DNA from: Streptomyces sp. NBC_01260
GTDB taxonomy: Bacteria; Actinomycetota; Actinomycetes; Streptomycetales; Streptomycetaceae
DNA length: 64,000 bases
Assembly (NCBI RefSeq): GCF_036226405.1
Contig: NZ_CP108464.1
Location: forward strand, 5,518,001 to 5,582,000
Direction: 5' to 3'
Shown here: positions 20,326-29,343 of the stretch, piece by piece
Position numbering within the stretch: the first letter of the stretch is position 1
Layout: every line of letters begins with the position of its first letter
Program-made: the position numbers and the translations under genes
The notes under the pieces: model-generated
Database searches by the model: none
What the model was told of the DNA's origin: nothing
The model's input: the letters and a program-made list of their open reading frames with translations, nothing else

Positions 20326-21237
20326 ATGCGTCCCCTTCACATCGCCCTGGCCGCCCTGGTGGCCGCCGTCTGGGGCGTCAACTTCGTCGTCATCGAACTC
20401 GGCCTCGACCACTTCCCGCCGCTGCTCTTCTCCGCCCTGCGCTTCCTGGTCGCGGCGCTGCCCGCGGTGTTCTTCGTCGGCCGGCCGAAGGTCGCCACGA
20501 AGTGGATCGTGGGGGTGGGGCTCGTCCTGGGGATGGCCAAGTTCGGCCTGCTGTTCATCGGCATGGACCGGGGGATGGGGGCCGGACTCTCCTCCCTGGT
20601 CCTCCAGGTGCAGGCGGTCTTCACCGCGCTCTTCGCGGCCCTCGCACTCGGTGAACGGCCGGGAGGGGTTCGGGTGTTGGGGATGGCGGTGGCCCTGGCC
20701 GGGATCGGTGTCGCCGCCGTGGACGAGGGGGCGAGCGGGCCCGTGCTCGCCTTCGTCCTGGTGATCGCGGCGGCGGCCTGCTGGGGCGTGTCCAACGTGC
20801 TGACCCGCAAGGCCGCCCCGCCCGACGCCCTCAACTTCATGGTCTGGGTCTCCACCGTCCCGGTGCTGCCGCTGCTCGGGCTCTCGCTCCTCTTCGAGGG
20901 CTGGGACCGCGACACGGAGGCGCTTGCCGCGCTCGACTGGAGCGGCGCCGGAATCATCGTCTACGTCGCCTGGATCACCACGGTGTTCGGCTTCGGGGCC
21001 TGGGGCTTCCTGCTGAGCCGGTACCCGGCCTCGTCCGTCGCCCCGTTCACCCTGCTCGTCCCGGTCTTCGGGATGTCGTCGGCGGCCCTGCTGCTCGACG
21101 AGTCGGTGAGCCCGCTGCGGTGGTGCGCGGCGGCGCTGCTGGTCGGCGGGGTGGCGCTGACCTCGCTCGCCGGGGTGCGGCGCCCCCGCCCCGCCACCCC
21201 GGAGTGTGCGGAGTCGCAGGTCGCGGGGGCCGCCTGA
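20326..21237 (+). CDS. EamA/DMT-family transporter
   Basis: The product has about 303 residues with ten predicted helices in two EamA repeats, starting RPLHIALAALVAAVWGVNFV. DMT transporters of this kind export amino acids or other metabolites. ATG at 20326 starts the first helix correctly; no Shine-Dalgarno is evident, so translation may be leaderless. ATG at 20299 is an alternative. Divergence from the LysR gene suggests control by it. The stop is five bases from the convergent next gene. Confidence 0.85.
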   Translation: MRPLHIALAALVAAVWGVNFVVIELGLDHFPPLLFSALRFLVAALPAVFFVGRPKVATKWIVGVGLVLGMAKFGLLFIGMDRGMGAGLSSLVLQVQAVFTALFAALALGERPGGVRVLGMAVALAGIGVAAVDEGASGPVLAFVLVIAAAACWGVSNVLTRKAAPPDALNFMVWVSTVPVLPLLGLSLLFEGWDRDTEALAALDWSGAGIIVYVAWITTVFGFGAWGFLLSRYPASSVAPFTLLVPVFGMSSAALLLDESVSPLRWCAAALLVGGVALTSLAGVRRPRPATPECAESQVAGAA

Positions 21238-21242
21238 GCGTC

Positions 21243-22037
21243 CTACTGCTTCGGCGCGCCCAGCCGCAGCAGGTGCTCGCGCCCCGCGCTCAGCAGTCCG
21301 GGCAGCTCCGCCGCCTCCGGGTGCCAGCGCTTCTCGTACTCCCAGCAGACCCAGCTGTCCGCGTCCAGGGTGTCCAGGCAGGCCCGCAGCGGCAGCACCC
21401 CGGCGCCCAGGGCGAGGGGTTCGGTGTCCTCGGCCGACGCGATGTCCTTCACCTGGACGTAGCCCAGGTGCGGGGCCAGCACCGCATGGCTCGCGGCCGG
21501 GTCCTCACCGGCCAGCCAGGTGTGCATGATGTCCCACAGCGCACCGACGCTCCCGTGCCCCACCGTGCCCACCACACGGGCCACGGCCGCCCCCGCGCGG
21601 TGCGAGTCGTGGGTCTCCAGCAGGATGCGCACGCCCATGTCCGCGGCGTACGGAGCGGCGGCGGCCAGCCTGCGGGCGGCGGCCGCGTCGGCCGTGGCGG
21701 GGTCCTGGTCGCCGCCGCCGGGGAAGACCCGGACGTTCCGCGCCCCCAGGTCCCGGGCCAGGTCCACCAGAGCGGCGAGCTCGTCCAGCACCGGCTGGTC
21801 GTCCCCCTCGGACGCCGCCCGGACGTAGCCGGCCACGGTCAGGATCTCGATCCCGCCCCGCTTGAACTCCTCGACCACATCGGCCCGTTCGAGCATCGAG
21901 AGCCCCGGGTGCACCGGCTCCTCCGGGTGGGCGCGCAGCTCCACCCCCTGGTAGCCGTGCTCGGCGGCCAGCCGGACGACCTCGGATATCGGCAGCCCCG
22001 GCACCCCGAGGGTGGAGAAAGCGAGCTTCACGTGCAT
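21243..22037 (-). CDS. TIM-barrel sugar phosphate isomerase/epimerase
   Basis: The product has 264 residues starting MHVKLAFSTLGVPGLPISEV. The xylose-isomerase-like barrel is recognised from YQGVELRAHPEE, the metal-binding ETHDSH and DIMHTWLAGEDP segments, and YVQVKDIA. Such proteins isomerise or epimerise sugars and polyol acids, or dehydrate inososes. GGAAGG sits only two bases before the ATG and eight before an in-frame GTG at 22031, so either start is possible. It lies on the same strand as the LacI gene, separated by tandem repeats, and probably belongs to the same sugar module. Confidence 0.78.
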   Translation of the reverse strand: MHVKLAFSTLGVPGLPISEVVRLAAEHGYQGVELRAHPEEPVHPGLSMLERADVVEEFKRGGIEILTVAGYVRAASEGDDQPVLDELAALVDLARDLGARNVRVFPGGGDQDPATADAAAARRLAAAAPYAADMGVRILLETHDSHRAGAAVARVVGTVGHGSVGALWDIMHTWLAGEDPAASHAVLAPHLGYVQVKDIASAEDTEPLALGAGVLPLRACLDTLDADSWVCWEYEKRWHPEAAELPGLLSAGREHLLRLGAPKQ

Positions 22038-22126
22038 GTCCTTCCATCGGTACCTGCCGTGCCCCTGCACCGTACGGCCCAGCAGTGGGCGGCACATCAT
22101 CGGCTCATGGCTTGACTGACGGATGC

Positions 22127-22228
22127 CCCGGTCACGGGGAAGCAAGTCATCCCCCTGCGGACCCGGTCACGGGGAACCAAGTCATCCCCCTGCGGACCCG
22201 GTCGCGGGGAGCCGGGTCACCCCCGCGG
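22127..22228. repeat. Three tandem 35-bp repeats
   Basis: Units begin at 22127, 22162 and 22197. The first two differ at one position; the third is diverged and overlaps the end of the LacI coding sequence. Each contains GGTCACGGGG and ends in CCCCC, allowing a small GGGG/CCCC hairpin. The array fills the spacer between the LacI and isomerase genes. Confidence 0.8.
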
Positions 22229-23323
22229 CACCGCCGTCGACCCCCGCACCATCAGCTCCGCCGGAATCGTCGCGATGCCGCCCGGCGGCGGGGTCTCCTT
22301 GCCCATCGCCAGCCGGCCCGCCCGCGCCCCCGCCTCGAAGAGCGGCAGCCGTACGGTCGTCAGTGCCGGGACCACGTCCACCGAGAACGGCAGGTCGTCG
22401 AAGCCCGCCACCGAGATGTCCTCGGGGATGCGCAGACCGCGGTCGCGGATCGCGGCGGCGGCGCCGAGGGCCACCGTGTCGTTCGCGGCGACGACGGCCG
22501 TGATCCCCGGTTCGCGGCGCAGGAGTTCGACGGTGGCGTCGTAGCCGGAGCTGCGGTCGTAGGAGCCGTGCACGGTGAGCCGTTCCTCGTCACCGGCGTG
22601 CGCGGGGCGCCCGTCCCCGGCCGCGCCCCCGTCCCCGTACAGTCCCGCTGCCCTCATCGCGTCGCGGTGGCCCTCCAGCCGGTGGCGGGTCGTGGTGCGC
22701 TCCAGCGGTCCCGCGGCGTAGCCGATCCTGCGGTGGCCCAGCGAGATCAGGTGCTCGGTCAGGCGCCGGCCGCCGCCCCGGTTGTCGAAGGCGAGCGCGG
22801 CCAGCACCGATTCGCTGTCCGGCAGCGGGGGCCGCCCGCACAGCACCACCCTGGTTCCCGCGTCCGCGAGCTTCGCCAGCTTCGCGGACATCGCGGCCCG
22901 GTGTGCCGGGTCCTCGACCGCGCCGCCGGTGAGGACGACGGCGGCGGCGCGCTGGCGCTGGAGCAGGGTGAGGTAGGTGAGCTCGCGGGCCGGGGAGCCG
23001 CCGGTGTTGCAGACGACGGCGAGTTTCTCGCCGCCCGCCCGGCCGGAACCGTCGCCCGGACCGCCGATCTCCGTCTGCGCCGCGCCCGCCATGATCCCGA
23101 AGAACGGGTCGGCGATGTCGTTGACCAGGATGCCGATCAGATCGGAGGTGGCGGCCGCGAGCGAGCTGGCGGGCCCGTTGAGCACGTAGTCCAGATCGTC
23201 CACCGCACGCAGTACCCGCTCCCGAGTGGACGTGGCCACCGGGTAGTTGCCGTTCAGTACACGGGAGACGGTGGCCGGGGACACCCGGGCGCGAGCCGCC
23301 ACGTCCGCCAGGGTGACTGTCAT
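22217..23323 (-). CDS. LacI-family transcriptional repressor
   Basis: The product has 368 residues. The N-terminal HTH reads TLADVAARARVSPATVSRVL with the following hinge, and the ligand domain (DLIGILVNDIADPFF, then the AAIRDRGLRIPEDISVAGFDD segment) is the sugar-binding periplasmic fold. ATG at 23323 follows GGAGG at six bases. A low-complexity Gly/Asp insertion is present around residues 220-235. It is divergent from a Gfo/Idh dehydrogenase whose leader contains a classic LacI-type operator, so it most likely represses that operon. Confidence 0.88.
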   Translation of the reverse strand: MTVTLADVAARARVSPATVSRVLNGNYPVATSTRERVLRAVDDLDYVLNGPASSLAAATSDLIGILVNDIADPFFGIMAGAAQTEIGGPGDGSGRAGGEKLAVVCNTGGSPARELTYLTLLQRQRAAAVVLTGGAVEDPAHRAAMSAKLAKLADAGTRVVLCGRPPLPDSESVLAALAFDNRGGGRRLTEHLISLGHRRIGYAAGPLERTTTRHRLEGHRDAMRAAGLYGDGGAAGDGRPAHAGDEERLTVHGSYDRSSGYDATVELLRREPGITAVVAANDTVALGAAAAIRDRGLRIPEDISVAGFDDLPFSVDVVPALTTVRLPLFEAGARAGRLAMGKETPPPGGIATIPAELMVRGSTAVPRG

Positions 23324-23418
23324 CGCATTCCTCCGAGGAGTGGTGAGGGGACGAGGAGCCAATCAGCGGGCCCCCTCTTGTCCAGGCCGCTGTCGGCAGG
23401 CTAGCGTCATCCCAGATA

Positions 23419-23430
23419 GAAAGCGCTTGC
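23419..23430 (+). promoter_or_regulatory. LacI-type operator
   Basis: GAAAGCGCTTGC is an almost perfect palindrome with the central AGCGCT typical of LacI-family operators. It lies 24 bases before the dehydrogenase start codon and 96 bases from the LacI start, placed to block the outgoing transcript. Confidence 0.75.
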
Positions 23431-23453
23431 TACGGCTGTATGGAGGAACTTTC

Positions 23454-24605
23454 GTGACACGCAGGACAGTGCGCATCGCCATGAACGGCGTCACGGGTCG
23501 CATGGGATACCGGCAGCACCTGGTGCGCTCGGTCCTCGCGATCCGGGAACAGGGCGGCCTCGACCTCGGCAACGGCGACGTGCTCTGGCCCGAGCCGGTC
23601 CTCGTCGGCCGCCGGGCCCACGCGCTGGAGGCGCTTGCCGAGCAGCACGGCCTGACCGAGTGGTCGACCGACCTCGACGCGGTCCTCGCCGACGAGACCA
23701 TCGACATCTACTTCGACGCCCAGGTCACCTCGGCCCGGGTCGAGGCGATCAAGAAGGCCATCGCCGCGGGCAAGCACATCTACACCGAGAAGCCCACCGC
23801 CACCGACGTCGAGGGCGCCCTGGAGCTGGCCCGGCTCGCCCGGAGCGCCGGGATCAAGCACGGCGTCGTCCAGGACAAGATCTTCCTGCCGGGCCTGCTG
23901 AAGCTGAAGCGCCTCATCGACGGCGGTTTCTTCGGCGAGATCCTCTCCGTGCGCGGCGAGTTCGGCTACTGGGTCTTCGAGGGCGACTGGCAGGAGGCCC
24001 AGCGCCCCTCCTGGAACTACCGCTCCGAGGACGGCGGCGGCATCGTCGTCGACATGTTCCCGCACTGGGAGTACGTGCTCCACGAGCTGTTCGGCCGCGT
24101 CACCACCGTCCAGGCGCACGTCCAGACGCACATCCCGCAGCGCTGGGACGAGCACGGCAAGCCGTACGCCGCGACCGCCGACGACTCCGCGTACGGCATC
24201 TTCCAGCTGGAGAGCGGCGCCGTCGCGCAGATCAACTCCTCCTGGACGGTCCGCGTCAACCGCGACGAGCTCGTCGAGTTCCAGGTCGACGGCACCCACG
24301 GCTCCGCCGTCGCAGGGCTCCGCAACTGCCGCGTCCAGCACCGCTCGGCCACCCCCAAGCCGGTCTGGAACCCCGACCTCCCGGTCACCGAGTCCTTCCG
24401 CGACCAGTGGCAGGAAGTCCCCGACAACGCCGTCTTCGACAACGGCTTCAAGGCCCAGTGGGAGCTGTTCCTGCGCCACATCGTCCTCGACGAGCCCTAC
24501 GCCTGGGACCTGATGGCCGGCGCCCGCGGCGTCCAGCTCGCCGAGCTTGGCCTCAAGTCCTCCGCCGAGGGCCGCCGCTTCGACGTCCCGGAGCTGACCC
24601 TGTGA
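23454..24605 (+). CDS. Gfo/Idh/MocA-family oxidoreductase
   Basis: The product has 383 residues. The N-terminal Rossmann domain begins RTVRIAMNGVTGRMGYRQ and carries the family EKP motif in HIYTEKPTATDVEGAL. The C-terminal alpha/beta domain carries the substrate-site lysine region. GTG at 23454 follows GGAGG at seven bases. These enzymes oxidise a sugar or inositol hydroxyl with NAD(P). It is the first gene of a three-gene operon (DUF993 and isomerase follow) under the LacI operator. The exact substrate is not deducible. Confidence 0.85.
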   Translation: MTRRTVRIAMNGVTGRMGYRQHLVRSVLAIREQGGLDLGNGDVLWPEPVLVGRRAHALEALAEQHGLTEWSTDLDAVLADETIDIYFDAQVTSARVEAIKKAIAAGKHIYTEKPTATDVEGALELARLARSAGIKHGVVQDKIFLPGLLKLKRLIDGGFFGEILSVRGEFGYWVFEGDWQEAQRPSWNYRSEDGGGIVVDMFPHWEYVLHELFGRVTTVQAHVQTHIPQRWDEHGKPYAATADDSAYGIFQLESGAVAQINSSWTVRVNRDELVEFQVDGTHGSAVAGLRNCRVQHRSATPKPVWNPDLPVTESFRDQWQEVPDNAVFDNGFKAQWELFLRHIVLDEPYAWDLMAGARGVQLAELGLKSSAEGRRFDVPELTL

Positions 24606-24657
24606 CGCCGCGCCCCACCCCCGCCCCCGTCGCCGCCGACGCCCCGGAGCGGACACC

Positions 24658-25803
24658 ATGACCATCCACCTCCCGCAGGGGCCGTACGAGCCCCGCGCCA
24701 CCCCGCTCGACCTCGCCCCCGGCGGGGCGGCCCTGGCCTCCCGCACGGTCTTCTCCGCCGCCCATGTCGTCGCCGACCCGTACGCGGACGTCAGCCCCGA
24801 CTCCCCGGCCGCCGTCGACTGGGACGCCACCCTCGCCTTCCGCCGCCACCTCTGGTCGCACGGCCTCGGTGTCGCCGAGGCCATGGACACCGCCCAGCGC
24901 GGCATGGGCCTGGACTGGGCGGGTGCGGCCGAGCTGATCCGCCGCTCGGCCGCCGAGGCCAAGTCCGTCGGCGGCGCGATCGCCTGCGGCGTCGGCACCG
25001 ACCAGCTCCCGCCCGGCCCCGCCTCGCTGGCCGAGGTGCGGTCCGCGTACGAGGAGCAGCTCGCCCTCGTCGAGGGGAGCGGCGCCCAGGCCATCCTGAT
25101 GGCCTCCCGCGCGCTCGCCGCCGCGGCGAACGGGCCGCAGGACTACCTGGAGACCTACGCCCACCTGCTGCGCCAGGCCACCGAGCCGGTCGTGCTGCAC
25201 TGGCTGGGCCCGATGTTCGACCCGGCGCTGGACGGCTACTGGGGCTCCGCCGACCTCGACGCGGCCACCGACACCTTCCTCCAGGTCATCGCCGAACACC
25301 CCGACAAGGTCGACGGCATCAAGATCTCCCTCCTCGACGCGGAGCGCGAGATCGACGTCCGGCGCCGCCTCCCCAGCGGGGTGCGCTGCTACACGGGCGA
25401 CGACTTCAACTACCCCGAGCTGATCGCGGGCGACGACCGCGGCTTCAGCCACGCGCTGCTCGGCATCTTCGACCCGCTCGGCCCGCTGGCCGCCCACGCG
25501 GTCCGGGTCCTGGACACGGGCGACACCAAGGGTTTCCGTGAACTCCTCGACCCGACCGTCGAGTTGTCCCGGCACCTCTTCCAGACCCCGACCCGCTACT
25601 ACAAGACGGGCGTCGTCTTCCTCGCCTGGCTGGCCGGCCACCAGGACCACTTCACGATGGTCGGCGGCCTCCAGTCGGCCCGCTCGCTGCCGCATCTGGC
25701 GAAGGCGTACGAACTCGCCGACCGGCTCGGCCTGTTCCCCGACCCCGAGCTGGCCGAATCCCGGATGCGCGCCCTGCTCACGGTCCAAGGAGGCTCCCGA
25801 TGA
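24658..25803 (+). CDS. DUF993 dihydrodipicolinate synthase-like protein
   Basis: The product has 381 residues. It fits the DUF993 branch of the DHDPS/aldolase barrel superfamily; the segment VDGIKISLLDAEREI contains the probable Schiff-base lysine region. A retro-aldol or dehydration step on a keto sugar acid is the likely chemistry, inferred from the fold. The ATG lies 52 bases after the dehydrogenase stop, and its own stop overlaps the next gene by four bases. It is part of the LacI-controlled operon. Confidence 0.8.
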   Translation: MTIHLPQGPYEPRATPLDLAPGGAALASRTVFSAAHVVADPYADVSPDSPAAVDWDATLAFRRHLWSHGLGVAEAMDTAQRGMGLDWAGAAELIRRSAAEAKSVGGAIACGVGTDQLPPGPASLAEVRSAYEEQLALVEGSGAQAILMASRALAAAANGPQDYLETYAHLLRQATEPVVLHWLGPMFDPALDGYWGSADLDAATDTFLQVIAEHPDKVDGIKISLLDAEREIDVRRRLPSGVRCYTGDDFNYPELIAGDDRGFSHALLGIFDPLGPLAAHAVRVLDTGDTKGFRELLDPTVELSRHLFQTPTRYYKTGVVFLAWLAGHQDHFTMVGGLQSARSLPHLAKAYELADRLGLFPDPELAESRMRALLTVQGGSR

Positions 25804-26642
25804 CCGATACCCGTAACGACCTCTCCCGGCTCTCCATCAACCAGGAGACCATCAAGCAGTGGTCGCTGCCCGAACTCGCCGAGGGCTGCGCGAAGGCGGG
25901 CATCGGCAAGGTCGGCCTGTGGCGGGCCCCGGTGCAGGAGTACGGCGTCGAGCGCACGGCCCGGCTCCTCGCCGACTCGGGCCTGTCCGTCACCAGCCTC
26001 TGCCGGGGCGGCTTTCTCACCGCCACCGACCCGGCCGAGCGGGCCCGCGCCCTGGACGACAACCGCGCGGCGCTCGACGAGGCGGCGGGCCTGTCCACGG
26101 ACACCCTGGTCCTGGTCTCGGGCGGCCTCCCGGCCGGGAGCAAGGACCTGTACGGCGCCCGCGAGCGGATCGCGGACGCCCTGGGCGAACTGGCCCCGTA
26201 CGCGGCGGAGCGCGGCGTGCGCCTGGCGATCGAACCGCTGCACCCGATGTTCGCCTCGGACCGCTGCGTGGTCTCCACCCTGTCCCAGGCCCTGGACATC
26301 GCGGAACGCTTCCCGGCCGACCGGGTCGGGGTCGTCGTCGACACCTACCACCTCTGGTGGGACGACCAGGCGCCCGACCGGATCGCCCGCGCGGGCGCGG
26401 CCGGCCGCATCCACTCCTTCCAGCTCGCCGACTGGATCACCCCGCTCCCGGCGGGCGTCCTGGTCGGCCGGGGCCAGCTCGGCGACGGCTGCGTGGACTT
26501 CCGCGCCTTCCGTACGGCAGTTGAGGCCACCGGCTTCGACGGCCCGGTCGAGGTGGAGATCTTCAACGAGGACCTGTGGGCGCGCGACGGCTCCGAGGTG
26601 CTGGCGGAGGTAGCGGCCCGCTACGTGGAACACGCCTGCTGA
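25800..26642 (+). CDS. TIM-barrel sugar isomerase/epimerase
   Basis: The product has 280 residues starting MTDTRNDLSRLSINQETIKQ. Barrel motifs include LAIEPLHPMFASDRCVV, the metal-site VVDTYHLWWDD and VEVEIFNEDLW. It is the second enzyme of this fold in the module, with only general fold similarity to the one at 21243. ATGA overlap with DUF993 shows coupling. It probably interconverts keto and aldo forms of the same intermediate. A hairpin terminator follows 150 bases later. Confidence 0.82.
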   Translation: MTDTRNDLSRLSINQETIKQWSLPELAEGCAKAGIGKVGLWRAPVQEYGVERTARLLADSGLSVTSLCRGGFLTATDPAERARALDDNRAALDEAAGLSTDTLVLVSGGLPAGSKDLYGARERIADALGELAPYAAERGVRLAIEPLHPMFASDRCVVSTLSQALDIAERFPADRVGVVVDTYHLWWDDQAPDRIARAGAAGRIHSFQLADWITPLPAGVLVGRGQLGDGCVDFRAFRTAVEATGFDGPVEVEIFNEDLWARDGSEVLAEVAARYVEHAC

Positions 26643-26792
26643 ACCCGTATCCGGCGCGTCCTGGCCCTTGAGGCAAAGAGATTGCCAAGCCGCGCAACCC
26701 TTGGGCACCCCGGCGGGTCATATCTGCCGTCGGACGCTTCCGGGGAGGGATCCGGGGGGATTGGGAAGCTCCGGCCGAGGGGGATAGCGAGT

Positions 26793-26823
26793 GGGGTCCG
26801 GTCGAAAGACCGGGCCCCGTTTC
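26793..26823. terminator. Terminator between sugar operon and carotenoid oxygenase remnant
   Basis: An 11-bp stem with one G-T pair (26793-26803 with 26808-26818) and a GAAA tetraloop is followed by GTTT. It lies between convergent genes. The 150 bases before it hold no recognisable gene. Confidence 0.75.
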
Positions 26824-26862
26824 GCTGTGGCCACGGGCTTTGCGCGCAGCGGTCACCACCGC

Positions 26863-27977
26863 TCAGGCGTCCGGAATCCAGCTTCCGCGGAAGCCGAGCG
26901 GCACCCGTCCGGGCAGCTGGATCCGGGCGACCGGCTCCACCGTTCGAGCCGCCCGGTGCCTGCCCCGTACGGCGCGCCCGAGCCGTTGCCGGCGACGAGG
27001 AAGGGCGCCGGGAACGCCGTCAGGTCGACGACGATGTCCGACCCCTCCTCATACGCGTTCAGGGTGTGCGAGTAGTAGACCGGGTCCACCTCGAACCACC
27101 GCACCGCACCGCCCGCCCGCGGCAGGACACCGACCCGCGCCGGGTGCTTCCGGTTCCAGACGTACGGCACCGGGGCGCCCCGCTCCGCCCCCGCCGGGTC
27201 GAAGGTGACCGGCATGTCGAAGACCACCACGTAGTTCTCGGTGAGCGCGAAGTCGTGGATCATCGGCGCGTCGGCGACCGGAATCCGCGTGGTGCGCGAG
27301 ACCCGCCCCGCCGGGTCCACGACCAGGTGCCGCACGTGGTCCCAGGTCGGGTAGTACGTGATCGCGTGCAGTTCACCGGCGTGCGCGTCGAGCTTGGTGT
27401 GAGCGGTGAACGCGCCCTCCAGCGTGCCCCGGAAGTCATGGGTGCCCACGGTGTTCAGCTCGTCGTCGAGCTCGTACGGCAGCGGCCCGCTCTCCTGGAG
27501 CGCGAGAATCCGCCCCCGGTACGGGATGACATGGGTGTTGCTGGGGAAGTCGTCCGGCGGCACGGGCCCGGGATACGGCTCGCCCAGCTTCTCCGCGACC
27601 TGGGAGGAGCGCACCCAGCGATTGCGGTACCACTCGGCGCGTCCGTCGCGCAGCCGGACCCCGTGCACCATGCCGTCGCCGAGCATTGAGTGATGGGCGC
27701 GCGGGTCCTCAAGGCCGAGGACATTGGGCCCGTTGCGCAGATAGCGCCCGTTCAGCTCGCGCGGGATGCGCCCGGTGACCGGCAGATCGAATGCGGTCAG
27801 CTCCTCGGTGACCGGCTCGAACGCCCCCTCCAGGAACGGGAAGCGCCGCGTGGCAGTCCCGTCGGACTGTGCGGCGCCGGCGGCCGGCTGCGAGCCGGGC
27901 CCGGCGGCGACGAGCCCGCCCGCGGCGGCCAGCGCCGCCGCCCCGCGCAGTACGTCGCGCCGTGTGTGTCGCGCCAT
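26863..27977 (-). pseudogene. Decayed carotenoid oxygenase
   Basis: The N-terminus has a twin-arginine-like signal (HTRRDVLRGAAAL). The carotenoid cleavage oxygenase fold follows, with iron-ligand motifs TAHTKLD, IHDFALTENYVV and SHTLNAYEEG. Near 26940 the reading frame stops matching. The true C-terminus (VARIQLPGRVPLGFRGSWIP) continues in another frame to a TGA at 26863. About 80-110 residues between RLERW and VEPVARIQ are absent, so a deletion with a frame change has occurred. The fourth iron ligand, His in the family GFHG motif, is Arg here. The annotated frame would end at 26853 with a nonsense tail. The protein cannot be active. Confidence 0.85.
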
Positions 27978-28111
27978 GTGCCTTACTCCTGAACGGTGTT
28001 GTCGTGAACCACGGTCATGAGTCTGCGACGGTCGGCGGCCCGGCGGAGGAGGGGTGGACACCGCCCCGGGGTGGCGTCAGGCCCCCTGTTCCTTACGTGG
28101 GCAGGGCCGGG

Positions 28112-28339
28112 TCAGACCGTGAACCGGCCTCCCTTGACCGCGGTGACGAAGGAGGTCCAGCCCTCTGCGGAGAAGACGACGGCCGGTCCGGACGGGCCCG
28201 CCTTGCTGTCGCGTACGGGGACGGAGGCGTAGCCGCCGGCGACCTCAAGGCAATCGCCGTTGCCGCCACCGCTGTAGCTGGACTTGAACCAACCGACCGG
28301 CGTCGTGGCATCAGCGACGGTGTGGTTGATGCGGTGCAT
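28112..28339 (-). CDS. DUF397 protein
   Basis: This 75-residue protein has the DUF397 hallmarks WFKSSYSGGGNGDCLEV and VRDSKAGPSGPAVVF...W. Such small proteins pair with an XRE-DUF5753 regulator in Streptomyces and are thought to modulate it. It overlaps the end of the regulator gene by 29 bases and has its own ribosome site (GAGGAG seven bases before the ATG). Confidence 0.88.
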   Translation of the reverse strand: MHRINHTVADATTPVGWFKSSYSGGGNGDCLEVAGGYASVPVRDSKAGPSGPAVVFSAEGWTSFVTAVKGGRFTV

Positions 28340-29150
28340 GTTCGTGCTCCTCTGCGATGGCTCTGACGAGGGCCACAGAACTCTGTTGGGAGGCCGCCTC
28401 GCTCAGGGCGAGAGTGTAGGACGCGTGACAGGCCTCTACCAGCGCGGGATCATCCATCAGATTTCCGGTGCGAAGGGCCTCGACGTACGCGAGCGGAGCG
28501 GCGTCCGCGAAATTCAGCAGATAGAGCGAGCTCTCCAGGAGTGCGTGTGCCCCCGACGCGAAAGTCAGCACGTGCAGACGCAGACGACCCGACTCCGCCA
28601 TGTCCGCTACTTTGCGCAACTGCTCTGCCATGGCCTGCGGGCCGCCGATGCACCGACGGAGCGCGGCCTCGTCAAGAAGAGTCCAGGTGACGGGAGTAGC
28701 CGACTCCGTGAGCAACCGGCCGCGTTCCATGCGGTTGACAATGAATTCGTCAAGCTCCTCCGTGCGGTAATTGGGGCGATACGCCTGGAACACGGCACGA
28801 GCGTACGCAGCCGTCTGGAGTAGACCGGGGATGAGGGACGCGCCGTACTGACGAATCTCCGTGGTCTCACGCTCCAACTCGGCCACCGCTGTGAAGTACC
28901 GGGCGAACTTCGAGTCCAGGTCGGCCAGCCAGCGGACGAAGAAACCGTCAGTGTTCAGCGCGATATCGATGCGCCGGGCGTCGTCCGGCTTCGGCAGCCG
29001 CCGCCCCGCCTCCCAATGACTGATCAGCGTGGGGGAACAGACCACCTGCTCACTCAGGGCCTCCTGCGTCAGCCCGGCGGCGATCCGCCGTAACCTCAGC
29101 TCCTCCCCGTACTTCTCCCGCGGCGTACGCGGCTTCCGGCTGATATCCAT
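28311..29150 (-). CDS. XRE-family regulator with DUF5753 domain
   Basis: The product has 279 residues. The N-terminal HTH reads LRLRRIAAGLTQEALSEQV and SPTLISHWEAGRRLP. The remainder is a DUF5753 domain (IPGLLQTAAYARAVFQ, MERGRLLTE, VLTFASGAH). These WhiJ-like regulators act with DUF397 partners in developmental or stress control. ATG at 29150 follows GGAGTTGAGG. It is divergent from two small genes, with about 190 bases between. Confidence 0.88.
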   Translation of the reverse strand: MDISRKPRTPREKYGEELRLRRIAAGLTQEALSEQVVCSPTLISHWEAGRRLPKPDDARRIDIALNTDGFFVRWLADLDSKFARYFTAVAELERETTEIRQYGASLIPGLLQTAAYARAVFQAYRPNYRTEELDEFIVNRMERGRLLTESATPVTWTLLDEAALRRCIGGPQAMAEQLRKVADMAESGRLRLHVLTFASGAHALLESSLYLLNFADAAPLAYVEALRTGNLMDDPALVEACHASYTLALSEAASQQSSVALVRAIAEEHEHAPHQPHRR

Positions 29151-29343
29151 GCGGCCTCAACTCCCTGACCTGACCTGCGCTCTGTCATCCCCCACCCCCT
29201 GGCAGCGTAGCCACTTCCGACCCCACTCTGTGATGGGTTCGCTACAGAGCGCAGTGAACTCCCCATCGGGATCGAGAGACGAAGACCCCCGCGACCGATG
29301 CGATCGGTCCGGGGGCATGGCCACCCTGAGAAAGCAGGCTGAC

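Noticed and set aside
22127..22228. CRISPR array
   Set aside because: Repeats are directly tandem with no spacers and there are no cas genes.
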